Source of the DNA: Rhodanobacteraceae bacterium
GTDB taxonomy: Bacteria; Pseudomonadota; Gammaproteobacteria; Xanthomonadales; SZUA-5
Length of the DNA: 64,000 bases
Assembly: GCA_024234055.1 (NCBI GenBank)
Contig: JACKOW010000002.1
Coordinates: forward strand, 682,001-746,000
Direction: 5' to 3'
Shown: positions 1-7,584 of the stretch, in pieces
Layout: each line of letters begins with the position of its first letter
Numbering within the stretch: position 1 is the stretch's first letter
The notes under the pieces: model-generated
Told to the model about the DNA's origin: nothing
The model's database searches: none
What the model saw: the letters and a program-made list of their open reading frames with translations, nothing else
Position numbers and translations under genes: made by a program

Positions 1-299
1 ACCGAAGCCGCCACCGCCAGACCCGCCCAAGGCCGCCAGGCCGGTCCGGATGCTGCAGCCCTGGCCTTGGGCATGCCCCGCTCTTCCTCCGCCAGCGCCT
101 GCATCACGCCATCCGCCAGATTCAGCGTCGCCGAGCCACCCGGCCGATGGGTCATGACGTCTCGGATCAGATGCATGCGGGTCCACGCGGCCCGCAATTC
201 GGCGTCGTGCTCCAGACGCCGCATCAGGAATGCGCGCTCGTCCCGGCCCAGTTCGCCATCCATCAGCGCCGACAGTTGCTCTCTCAAATCTTCACTCAT
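1..299 (-). CDS. rseA: Anti-sigma-E factor RseA, N-terminal part (truncated by window edge)
   Basis: The first 99 residues are visible, starting MSEDLREQLSALMDGEL, and the frame runs off the window edge. This is the cytoplasmic RseA/MucA N-terminal domain, which holds RpoE at the inner membrane until regulated proteolysis releases it. Seen: the acidic helix with the SALMDGEL signature, then RDERAFLMRRLEHDAELRAAW and RMHLIRDVM, in the order expected for the four-helix sigma-binding domain. The start lies 5 nt after the rpoE stop codon, so the two genes form one operon. The transmembrane segment and periplasmic half lie outside the window. The identification is confident because both the sequence and the neighbour agree. 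Confidence 0.88.
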   Translation of the reverse strand, partial: MSEDLREQLSALMDGELGRDERAFLMRRLEHDAELRAAWTRMHLIRDVMTHRPGGSATLNLADGVMQALAEEERGMPKARAAASGPAWRPWAGLAVAAS

Positions 300-304
300 C
301 GCTC

Positions 305-883
305 TCAACCCTCCACCAGCGGCCGAATCCGACGATCCACCGCATCGCGCCCACGGAAGATGCGCGAGCGCACCGTTCCTATCGGGCAATTCATGATCTG
401 CGCGATCTCTTCGTAGCTCAGACCATCGATTTCGCGCAAGGTCAGCGCCGTCCGGATTTCTTCCGGCAGTTCTTCGACCGCGGCGATGACCGTGCGTTCC
501 ACTTCTTCGCGCAAGAATTCATTTTCCGGCGTGGCCCGTTCATGCATGCGCCCGGCCGCTTCGTGATGCACCGCATCTTCCAGCAGGATGTCGTCCATCG
601 GTGGACGCCGCGATTGCGACACCAGGAAGTTCTTGGCCGTGTTCACGGAGATCTTGTAGAGCCAGGTATAGAAAGCGCTGTCGCCGCGAAAATTCGGCAG
701 GGCGCGATAGGCCTTGATGAAAGCCTCCTGGGCCACGTCCTGCGCTTCGTGCCAGTCCGGGACAAAGCGCTGGATCAGCGCGATGATCCTGTGCTGGTAC
801 TTGCGCACCAACAGATCGAAGGCGAGCTTGTCGCCCGCCTGGACGCGCTCCACCAGGGCCGCATCGATTGCTGCCTCTTCCAC
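305..883 (-). CDS. rpoE: RNA polymerase sigma-E factor (ECF)
   Basis: ECF sigma factor of 192 residues that directs RNA polymerase to envelope-stress promoters. Region 2 covers about residues 10-95 (AFDLLVRKYQHRI, DVAQEAFIKAYRAL, FYTWLYKISVNTAKN) and region 4 about 130-185 (ELPEEIRTALTLREIDGLSYEEIAQ, GTVRSRIFRGR). A longer frame reaches an ATG at 970. I chose the GTG at 883 because AGGAG sits 5 nt upstream of it and the protein then has the usual RpoE length. The anti-sigma gene follows immediately. A sigma-E-type promoter lies upstream at 1006-1033, which implies autoregulation. Confidence 0.95.
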   Translation of the reverse strand: MEEAAIDAALVERVQAGDKLAFDLLVRKYQHRIIALIQRFVPDWHEAQDVAQEAFIKAYRALPNFRGDSAFYTWLYKISVNTAKNFLVSQSRRPPMDDILLEDAVHHEAAGRMHERATPENEFLREEVERTVIAAVEELPEEIRTALTLREIDGLSYEEIAQIMNCPIGTVRSRIFRGRDAVDRRIRPLVEG

Positions 884-1005
884 TGCAACTCCTGTGAATG
901 CAGCCCCCAGCCCGGCGGCCGGTGGTGCCGACCGCGGCGTTGGCGCGGACCAACTCAGATTCAACCCCATGAGCCCGGCATCCTCGATTGTCGATGATTG
1001 CCGAG

Positions 1006-1033
1006 TCTGACCAGCCTCAACGCGGAAAGTTCC
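1006..1033 (-). promoter_or_regulatory. Candidate sigma-E promoter driving rpoE-rseA
   Basis: Read on the minus strand: GGAACTT (1033-1027), a 16-nt spacer, then TCAGA (1010-1006). The known RpoE consensus is GGAACTT-N16-TCTGA or TCnnA, so the -35 box is perfect, the spacing is right and the -10 box is one base off. Transcription would start near position 1000, giving a leader of about 115 nt before the GTG at 883. The -35 box abuts the stop codon of the GGDEF/EAL gene. Autoregulation of rpoE is well known in this class; here it is inferred from the sequence only. Confidence 0.72.
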
Positions 1034-3540
1034 TATTCATCCGCCATTTCTGCCAGCAGTCGTGCTCGCTCACTCAGCAGATTCTCGAAACTCGCCGCCG
1101 GCAGCGGCCGGGCAAACAGATAGCCCTGCAATTCCTGACACCCATACTCGCGCAGAAAGCGCAGATGATCCTCAGTCTCGACGCCCTCGGCAACCACGAT
1201 GCGGTTCATGTTGCGGGCCATGTTGATGGTGGCGCGCACGATGGCCTCGTCTGCCGGATCGACACCAATGTTGCGCACGAAGGTCTGATCGATCTTGATC
1301 CGGTCGGCCGGGAAGCGCTTGATGTAGTCGAGCGAGGACTGCCCGGTGCCAAAGTCGTCGATGGCGATATGGCAGCCGAGTTCGCGCAACTGGCCAAGCA
1401 CTTCCATCAGATTCGGGATGTCCTTGATATTGATGCTTTCGGTCACTTCCAGGTCGAGATTGTCGCCCGGCAGACCGGTGTCCTGCAGCGCCCGCGAGAC
1501 CACTTCGACCAGGTTCGGCTGACGCAACTGCAAAGCCGACAGGTTGACGCTGACGCGCAAGGGCACGTCGAACATGTCCAGCCAGCGTTTGGCATCGGCG
1601 CAGGCAGTGCGCAGGATCCACTCGCCGATGGGGACGATCAGCCCGGTGTCTTCGGCGATCGGAATGAAGAAGCCGGGACTGATCAGACCGAGTTCCGGGT
1701 GCTCCCAGCGGATCAGCGATTCCATGCCGATGATGTCTTCGGTCTGCGCATCCACCTGGGGTTGGTAGTAGGCACGCAACTCGTTGTTGCGCTCGGCCAC
1801 GCGCAGCTTGGTTTCCAGATCCAGCCGCTGGCGATGCGACTCTTCAGGCACTGCGACGTACACCTGATAGGTGTTCCGTCCCAGGCCCTTGGCGCTGTAC
1901 ATCGCCACATCGGCATGCTTGAGCAGGGTTTCGCCGTCCTTGCCGTCTTCCGGGTAGAAGCTGATGCCCAGACTGGCGGTGATCTGCAACTCGCGGCCAT
2001 CGGTCAGCGTCAGCGGCGTTTCCAGCACCTTGACGATCTTGTCGGCGATCCGGGCAACGTCTTCGCGGTTGACGATGTGCCTGAGGATCAGAGTGAATTC
2101 ATCACCGGCGTACCGCGATACAGTATCGGATGCACGCACCGTGGCCCGCAGGCGCTTGGCGACGGCGCCCAGCACCTGATCGCCCACGGAATGCCCGAGA
2201 CTGTCATTGATGGTCTTGAAGCGGTCCAGATCGACGAACAGCACGGCAAACAACTCGCCACTGCGACCGGCTTCGGCGATAGCCGACTGCAGGCGGTCGT
2301 TGAACAACAAGCGATTGGGCAGTCGCGTGAGAGAGTCGTGCAGTCCCTGGAAACGACTGTCAGAGCGAAAGCGCGCCACCAGCGACTGCATGGCCAGATG
2401 CGAGCCGACCAGCCGCAGAACGGCCAGCAGTTCGGGCGCGCGCGGCTGCGGCTTGCGCCCACCTGCGATCAGGGCACCGAAGGCGCGCTGGCCATCGCCG
2501 TAGAGCGGGACTGCCTGAACGCTGTTCAAGCGCAGCTGCTTGAAAAATGGCTCGCTCAGCCGGGCAACCGCATCCTCCGCGGCGTTGAATTCCGAGCCGG
2601 CCAGTACCCGGCGATAGAGCTCTGTCTGCCAGACCGCGTGCAAGGCGCCCTGCGCGGTGCGCGGGAATGCGGCCATGACCTGCGGCTCGGCCTCGGTACC
2701 TCCACGCTCGACACAGACGTAAAAAAAATCGAGTCCATAGTCGGCGATCAGACGCTTGAGCACCGGCTGCACGCCCTGGGTGTCGAGCCCAGTTCGGGCC
2801 ATGGCGGCGAGCATCTCCAGCGGCGACTCAGCCTGTGGACTGGCCGTCAGCAAGACCAGACGGCCATTGCTGCCGCCATAGCCTACCGTGGCCAGACCCA
2901 CCAGGCGGGGATCGCCGTGGGCTTCGATGCGTCCCTCCCCCAGACCCATGCCCTCGTCGCGCACCGGCGGCAGATGCCCGATCAGGGCACGCGCCGAACT
3001 GCCCGTGATCTGCTCGGCATCGCCGCGCAACAGCTGACAGGCTCGCTGATTGACGCCACGCACCTTGTCGTTGCCGACATCCACGATCAATGCCGGCACC
3101 TCCAGTTGCTCAATCCAGCCGGCATCGCTGCGATCGACAACCGGAGCCGGCGGTGCAATCAGCTCGCGCGCCTGTCGCATCGCTTCAGCGGCATTGATGG
3201 GGCTGCGCACCCAGGCGGCGACGGGCGCGTTGGGCCCGCCCGGAGCACCGGGCGGCAGTGCACCGGCAGGCAGTACGCCCACGCGCGGCACCAGGCGCCA
3301 GCGCGGATGACCAGCCAGCAGGCGGCAAAGCCCCTCGGCTTCGGCATAGGGATCTAGAAACTCGACGAAGATCAGTGCCAGTTCCGGATCCTGTGCCAGC
3401 AGCGCATGTGCCTGGGCGACATCGCGGGCGGTGTAGATGGCCTCGAATTCGGCACCATCGAAGGAGTCGAAAAGCACGCGCCGGTCGTCGCGGTTGCTGG
3501 CAACAATCAGGACTCCGGCGTTGTGGACAGTGTCAGGCAT
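1033..3540 (-). CDS. Cyclic-di-GMP signalling protein: pseudo-receiver, PAS/GAF-like, GGDEF and EAL domains
   Basis: An 835-residue cytoplasmic protein. Residues 1-130 look like a response-regulator receiver, but the phosphoacceptor position in the LIFVEF strand is Glu and the usual KP switch is SP (VRSPI). It is therefore probably a pseudo-receiver. Residues 140-235 are PAS-like and 245-385 GAF-like. The GGDEF domain (400-560) carries AGDEF at 478-482 and DLDRFKTINDSLGH. The EAL domain (575-830) keeps ESL (607-609), EVTES, DDFGTGQSSL (728-737), KID (749-751) and the E785/QGYLFARP block. These motifs are compatible with an active phosphodiesterase and possibly an active cyclase. Its ATG overlaps the stop of the preceding gene by one base (TGATG), so translation is probably coupled. 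Close orthologue names are not assigned. Confidence 0.9.
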   Translation of the reverse strand: MPDTVHNAGVLIVASNRDDRRVLFDSFDGAEFEAIYTARDVAQAHALLAQDPELALIFVEFLDPYAEAEGLCRLLAGHPRWRLVPRVGVLPAGALPPGAPGGPNAPVAAWVRSPINAAEAMRQARELIAPPAPVVDRSDAGWIEQLEVPALIVDVGNDKVRGVNQRACQLLRGDAEQITGSSARALIGHLPPVRDEGMGLGEGRIEAHGDPRLVGLATVGYGGSNGRLVLLTASPQAESPLEMLAAMARTGLDTQGVQPVLKRLIADYGLDFFYVCVERGGTEAEPQVMAAFPRTAQGALHAVWQTELYRRVLAGSEFNAAEDAVARLSEPFFKQLRLNSVQAVPLYGDGQRAFGALIAGGRKPQPRAPELLAVLRLVGSHLAMQSLVARFRSDSRFQGLHDSLTRLPNRLLFNDRLQSAIAEAGRSGELFAVLFVDLDRFKTINDSLGHSVGDQVLGAVAKRLRATVRASDTVSRYAGDEFTLILRHIVNREDVARIADKIVKVLETPLTLTDGRELQITASLGISFYPEDGKDGETLLKHADVAMYSAKGLGRNTYQVYVAVPEESHRQRLDLETKLRVAERNNELRAYYQPQVDAQTEDIIGMESLIRWEHPELGLISPGFFIPIAEDTGLIVPIGEWILRTACADAKRWLDMFDVPLRVSVNLSALQLRQPNLVEVVSRALQDTGLPGDNLDLEVTESINIKDIPNLMEVLGQLRELGCHIAIDDFGTGQSSLDYIKRFPADRIKIDQTFVRNIGVDPADEAIVRATINMARNMNRIVVAEGVETEDHLRFLREYGCQELQGYLFARPLPAASFENLLSERARLLAEMADE

Positions 3541-4064
3541 CAGTCTCGGATCCAGCGCCCATCGCGCAGTCTCAAGCGTTCGGAAGGACCGTGCCGATGC
3601 AGTATCAAGCTCGACAGTTTCTGCAGCGGCAAAGGCAGATCGAGAGCACTGCCAAGGATGACGACGCGTTTGTCACCCCCCTCCTTGCCGCGGGCGATCT
3701 GCCGCATCAGCGCCAGCACCTGCGGGGTCAGTTCGCCGCTGTCGGCCGGAAAGATGTAGACCCCGAAATGCCCCGATTGCAGCACGAAGCGCAGCGCTTC
3801 GGACAAGCGTTTGCTGCCGGCCACCGTGATCCCGTGCTCGCGCAGACTGGCGAGGCCACCTTCGGTATCCCAGGCGTAGATCGAATGACCACGACGCTGC
3901 GCCATTTGCCGCAGATAAGCCATCAAGTCATCGGCAAAAGGCGATTCGATCAGAACCAGATTGCTGTCACTGTCGAGCATCTGGTCGTACAGACGCTCGG
4001 GAACCCGGGCATCGCCGCTGGTACGAAGCAGAATTTCGGAGGCATGTGTCGCCGATGAAGACAT
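3540..4064 (-). CDS. Conserved-looking hypothetical protein coupled to the GGDEF/EAL gene
   Basis: I do not recognise this 174-residue protein. It has no signal peptide and no membrane segment. The core alternates hydrophobic strands and amphipathic helices: SNLVLIESPFADDLMAYL, then HSIYAWDTEGGLASL, SKRLSEALRFVL, FGVYIFPAD and KRVVILGSAL. This spacing recalls the strands of a P-loop NTPase-type fold, but no Walker A lysine is present, so I make no enzymatic claim. The stop codon overlaps the start of the c-di-GMP gene as TGATG. It probably acts with that protein. The gap to pilZ upstream is 125 nt with nothing obvious in it. Confidence 0.7.
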   Translation of the reverse strand: MSSSATHASEILLRTSGDARVPERLYDQMLDSDSNLVLIESPFADDLMAYLRQMAQRRGHSIYAWDTEGGLASLREHGITVAGSKRLSEALRFVLQSGHFGVYIFPADSGELTPQVLALMRQIARGKEGGDKRVVILGSALDLPLPLQKLSSLILHRHGPSERLRLRDGRWIRD

Positions 4065-4189
4065 GATCGGATCCGGAGCGCCTGATCTTGAGTATATGCC
4101 GCAGTCATCCCCATCCTGCCGGGATCAAGGCTCGATGGCCTTATCGGCGCAATGTGTTGCGCTTGCAGCCGCCCCAGGCGGCGGATTCA

Positions 4190-4549
4190 TTACATCGTAT
4201 GGGTGGGGCGCTCGGAGCTCAGCGTACCCGCCAGCATGGTCTCGATCTTGGTGCGAACGGCCTCACCATCGGAGTTTTCGCTGAATTGCACGCCGATGCC
4301 GGCCGTGCGATTGCCCTGGGCGCCGTTGGGGGTGACCCAGACCACCTTGCCCGCGACCGGCATGCGATCCTTCTCCTCCATCAGCGACAACAGGATGAAG
4401 ACTTCATCGCCGATGCCATAGCGCTTCTGGGTAGGCACAAAAATGCCGCCGCCCTTGAGGAAGGGCATGTAGGCCTGGTACAGCGCGCCCTTGTCCTTGA
4501 TCGACAGCGACAAGATGCCCTGACGTGGAATTCCCGGTCCGGTACTCAT
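4190..4549 (-). CDS. pilZ: Type IV pilus assembly protein PilZ
   Basis: A 119-residue stand-alone PilZ protein, starting MSTGPGIPRQGILSLSIKDK. Known role: PilZ of this type is required for type IV pilus assembly. It belongs to the subgroup that lacks the RxxxR c-di-GMP loop, and no such motif is visible here. The beta-barrel strands are recognisable in GGGIFVPTQKRYGIGDEVFILLSL and VAGKVVWVTPNG, with GIGVQF near the end. Its ATG overlaps the holB stop by 4 nt (ATGA). The holB-pilZ order is the one known from Pseudomonas and Xanthomonas. Confidence 0.93.
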   Translation of the reverse strand: MSTGPGIPRQGILSLSIKDKGALYQAYMPFLKGGGIFVPTQKRYGIGDEVFILLSLMEEKDRMPVAGKVVWVTPNGAQGNRTAGIGVQFSENSDGEAVRTKIETMLAGTLSSERPTHTM

Positions 4550-5550
4550 GATTCGCGCCTGCGTCCCTGTGTGGTGAAGGCTTCCGACCAGCGCAGCGCC
4601 AGATCGTAAACCATCAGATCTTCTCGAACTCCGCTGCCAATCATGCCACGCGCACGCTCCAGTTGCGTGGCCAGGGGCAACAGAGTGGTGTATTGCACGG
4701 CGCCGGCGAGTGCCACCAATGGCTTGAAGGCGCCTGCCTCGACCTGGGGGCTGCCGAGCATCAGCGCGATGAGTCTGGACCAGCGCTGCAGCAGGGCCAC
4801 GCCTTCCTTGCGATAGCTGCCAGCGAAGGTCTGGGCATCAAGGCGGCCGTGAGCCAGTTCCACCAGTTGCGCGGCCAGCGCCACCAGGGCTGACCAGTGT
4901 TCGGGTGTCAGCCAATGCAGCCCGAGTTCCGGGTCACCACCACTGAGTTCCAGCGCCGCCTGCGCCTGCGCCGTGCTGACCCCGGCCATCTGCGCGACGC
5001 TGGCGACCGTCTCCGAGGTCTTGCTGCCAGGGATCGGCATGCGCTGGCAGCGACTGCGTATGGTGGCCGACAGCTGACCGGCCCGATCGCTGACCAGAAG
5101 CAAATGGGTATCGGCAGCAGGCTCCTCCAGGGTCTTCAACAGCGCATTGGAAGAGGCCGCATTCATCTGTTCCGCCGGCCACAGCAGCGCGACCTGACGC
5201 TGCGCGATCTGCGGGCGCATCGACAACCGCCCCGAAAGCTCGCGAATCTGATCGATCCGGATGAACGCTGATTCGACTGGCTGAATCTCGGTCCAGTCGG
5301 GATGGTTGCCGGCCTGATACAGCAGGCAGCTGTGACAGTGCCCGCAGGCGCTGCCCGATGCCGGCCGCTGACACAGCAGTGCCTGTCCCAACTGACGCGC
5401 GAGATGGACCTTGTGCAATCCGCCCTCGCCGTGCACGAGCAAGGCGTGCGCCACCTGACCACGAGCGAGGCTGTCGGCGAAGCGCTTGCGCGGCGACTCG
5501 TGCCAGGGCAAGAGTAGACGCGGGTCGAGGATTGGGGTTTCGGCTGCCAC
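4546..5550 (-). CDS. holB: DNA polymerase III subunit delta'
   Basis: The 334-residue delta' clamp-loader subunit, which helps load the sliding clamp during replication. Seen: the degenerate nucleotide loop GEGGLHK near residue 42 (delta' does not hydrolyse ATP), the zinc-binding cysteine cluster ACGHCHSCLLYQAG near residues 68-81 with the earlier CQRPAS, a DQIRELSGRL helix, and the conserved MNAASSNALLKTLEEP and LPTIRSRC-like (LSATIRSRC) blocks. The start MAAETPILDPRLLLPWHESP fits the family. The gene overlaps pilZ downstream. Upstream, where tmk is normally found, there are 214 bp of G-rich hairpin instead. Confidence 0.94.
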   Translation of the reverse strand: MAAETPILDPRLLLPWHESPRKRFADSLARGQVAHALLVHGEGGLHKVHLARQLGQALLCQRPASGSACGHCHSCLLYQAGNHPDWTEIQPVESAFIRIDQIRELSGRLSMRPQIAQRQVALLWPAEQMNAASSNALLKTLEEPAADTHLLLVSDRAGQLSATIRSRCQRMPIPGSKTSETVASVAQMAGVSTAQAQAALELSGGDPELGLHWLTPEHWSALVALAAQLVELAHGRLDAQTFAGSYRKEGVALLQRWSRLIALMLGSPQVEAGAFKPLVALAGAVQYTTLLPLATQLERARGMIGSGVREDLMVYDLALRWSEAFTTQGRRRES

Positions 5551-5604
5551 TAGATGGCCTCAGAAAGCATGCGGTAAACCATTGACTTTCATCCTCGACA
5601 AAGA

Positions 5605-5704
5605 GGGGCAGGGGGCGGGGGGCAGGTATCCAGACTCTTCGCATGATCCGACCATGCAGCAATACTGGGCCCCTGACCCTTGCCCCCTGCCCCCTGCCCC
5701 TGCA
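5605..5704. repeat. G-rich inverted repeat between mltG and holB
   Basis: Two G/C-homopolymer-rich arms, GGGGCAGGGGGCGGGGG from 5605 and TGCCCCCTGCCCCCTG from 5681, face each other across about 55 bp. Each arm is made of degenerate GGGGGCA heptamers. The G strand could form either a hairpin or a quadruplex. The element fills the site where tmk usually lies and separates mltG from holB within an otherwise tightly packed operon. Confidence 0.7.
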
Positions 5705-5764
5705 GCGCTGGCGCCGCGACACCGCCACGGAACCCCAACTCGCCAGCACGCCGCCATGCCGGCC

Positions 5765-6802
5765 TCACTGCAACCCCAGCTGGAACCGCCGGACGGCACG
5801 ATTGTGCTCCTCCAGCGTGCGCGAGAATACGTGACTGCCGTCGCCGCGGGCGACGAAGAACATGGCTTCGGTTCTGGCCGGCTGCAGCGCCGCGGCGATG
5901 GCTGCGCGGCCCGGCAACGCAATCGGTGTCGGCGGCAGGCCGAATCGGGTGTAGGTGTTGTAGGGGGTATCGGTTTCCAGATCCACGCGCCGCAGGTTGC
6001 CGTCGAAGGCATCGCCCAGTCCATAGATGACGGTGGGATCGGTCTGCAGGCGCCAGCCCTGGCGCAAGCGGTTGACGAAGACGCCGGCGATCTCGGCGCG
6101 CTCGCCGGAGCGACCGGTTTCCTTCTCGATGATCGAGGCCAGAATCAGGGCCTGATAGGGATCGCTCAGGGGCAGCTCGGGCGCGCGCGACTCCCACTGT
6201 CTCTCCAGCAGGGTCTTTTGCGCCCAGTAGGCGCGCTTGAGCAGATCGAGGTCACTGAATCCGCGTGGGAAAAAGTAGGTATCCGGCAGGAACAATCCCT
6301 CAGGATGGACTTCACTGGCACCGATGCGTTCCAGCACGCCGGCATCGTCGAGCCCGCCGATGGTCTGTTCCAGCGGCTGCACGTCAGCCAGCGCAATTCG
6401 GAGGTCCCGAAACCGAGTGCCCTCCAGGATGGTGACGCGATACTGAACCACGCGGCCATCAGCGATGGCCTGCAGCAGCGCCCGCGGGCTCATGCCCGGA
6501 TCGACCCGGTATTCACCCGCCTGCAGCCGCGGCGACAGGCCCAGGCGCTCGGCCAGCAGCCGCCATTGCCAGTAGGGTGCCGGGCTGATCGACCGCGCCT
6601 GAAGTTCATCGACCAGGTCGCGCAGGCGCATGCCACGCTTGAACTCGACCACCTGCCCGGCCTGGCTGAGTTCGGCGGATTCGAAGCGATGAAACTCGCG
6701 CCAGCCGATCCAGGCGGTGAGCGACAAGGCCAGAGCGACACAGGCCAGAAGCAACAACCAGCGCACGCGGCCGCCGATGGCAGCAGGCTGAGCCCAGCTC
6801 AT
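5765..6802 (-). CDS. mltG: Endolytic murein transglycosylase MltG (YceG-like)
   Basis: A 345-residue inner-membrane lytic transglycosylase thought to cleave nascent glycan strands and so terminate peptidoglycan polymerisation. Seen: a short cytoplasmic start (MSWAQPAAIGG), one TM segment at about residues 15-32 (WLLLLACVALALSLTAW), a LysM-like region, and the YceG core with LPDTYFFPRG, the ASIIEKETG motif holding the catalytic Glu, VFVNRLRQGWRLQTDPTVIYG and YNTY...GLPPTPIALPG. The frame is open further upstream. The ATG at 6802 is preferred because it overlaps the pabC stop as ATGA and gives a normal length. The usual pabC-mltG order is kept. Confidence 0.94.
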   Translation of the reverse strand: MSWAQPAAIGGRVRWLLLLACVALALSLTAWIGWREFHRFESAELSQAGQVVEFKRGMRLRDLVDELQARSISPAPYWQWRLLAERLGLSPRLQAGEYRVDPGMSPRALLQAIADGRVVQYRVTILEGTRFRDLRIALADVQPLEQTIGGLDDAGVLERIGASEVHPEGLFLPDTYFFPRGFSDLDLLKRAYWAQKTLLERQWESRAPELPLSDPYQALILASIIEKETGRSGERAEIAGVFVNRLRQGWRLQTDPTVIYGLGDAFDGNLRRVDLETDTPYNTYTRFGLPPTPIALPGRAAIAAALQPARTEAMFFVARGDGSHVFSRTLEEHNRAVRRFQLGLQ

Positions 6803-7584
6803 GGCAGCTCTGCCGAGGCTGAGAACTGGCGCTCCCAGGTGGATTGCAGATCCCACACCTCGGCGGCTGCCGACCAGCGGCGCTCGTCGAGAGCACCAAC
6901 TTGACGCAGACCGCGCACGGCGTTGCTGAGCACCACCACCTCTGCAGCCTTGACTTGCCCGGGATCCAGTGCAGTTTCGACGACCTCGCGCTGAGCCATC
7001 ATCCAGCGGCGGGCAACACCGGCTATCCCGCAGTTGCTCAGATCGGGCGTGAGCCAACGGCCGCGCTCGCGGATGAACAGATTCGCGGACGTTGCCGCGA
7101 CCACCCTGCCCTGCATGTCCAGCATCAATCCCTCATCAATGTCCGCGCTGCGCCATTCGGCCCGCGCCAATACCTGTTCCAGGCGATTCAGATGTTTGAG
7201 CCCGGCGAGGGCCGGCTGCAAGGCCAGACGGGTCTGGCACCAGCGCAGATTCAGCAACCGCGATGGCATCGCCGTCCAGGCTTGAGTCTGGATCAGTGCC
7301 CGGCCGACGACGCGATCGGGCCGAGCATAACCGCGCGGCGCGCTACCTGCAGTCCAGATCAGCTTGGCGATCGACGCGGCGTGAGGTCTGGCGGCTCGCG
7401 CCAAACGTCGCTGCAGACGGCGCCAATCGGGCTCTGGGAAGCCCAGACGCGCGCAGCCCATGGCCAGCCGTTGCCGATGCCAGTCCCACAGCGGCGCGCT
7501 GGCGCCGACGAATCGCAGGGTCTCGAACAAACCATCACCGTAGTGCAGGCCGCGGTCGGCCGCCAGGCCCGACACGGCGTTCAC
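6799..7584 (-). CDS. pabC: Aminodeoxychorismate lyase
   Basis: A 261-residue PLP enzyme of fold type IV that converts 4-amino-4-deoxychorismate to p-aminobenzoate and pyruvate in folate synthesis. Seen: DRGLHYGDGLFETLR at the N-terminus, the PLP lysine in AGLKHLNRLEQVLA, the LMLDMQGRVVAATSANLF strand and the LSNAVRGLRQV element near the end. It starts with GTG at 7584, overlapping the pabB stop as GTGA, and its own stop overlaps mltG. These overlaps indicate a translationally coupled pabB-pabC-mltG block. Confidence 0.93.
   Translation of the reverse strand: MNAVSGLAADRGLHYGDGLFETLRFVGASAPLWDWHRQRLAMGCARLGFPEPDWRRLQRRLARAARPHAASIAKLIWTAGSAPRGYARPDRVVGRALIQTQAWTAMPSRLLNLRWCQTRLALQPALAGLKHLNRLEQVLARAEWRSADIDEGLMLDMQGRVVAATSANLFIRERGRWLTPDLSNCGIAGVARRWMMAQREVVETALDPGQVKAAEVVVLSNAVRGLRQVGALDERRWSAAAEVWDLQSTWERQFSASAELP

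Noticed and set aside
988..3357. A 789-codon open frame on the plus strand opposite the GGDEF/EAL gene, and a similar 831-codon frame at 41412-43907 opposite gyrA
   Set aside because: Both are antisense shadows in high-GC DNA. They show His/Gln/Arg-rich composition with no domain, while the minus-strand frames hold complete known proteins.
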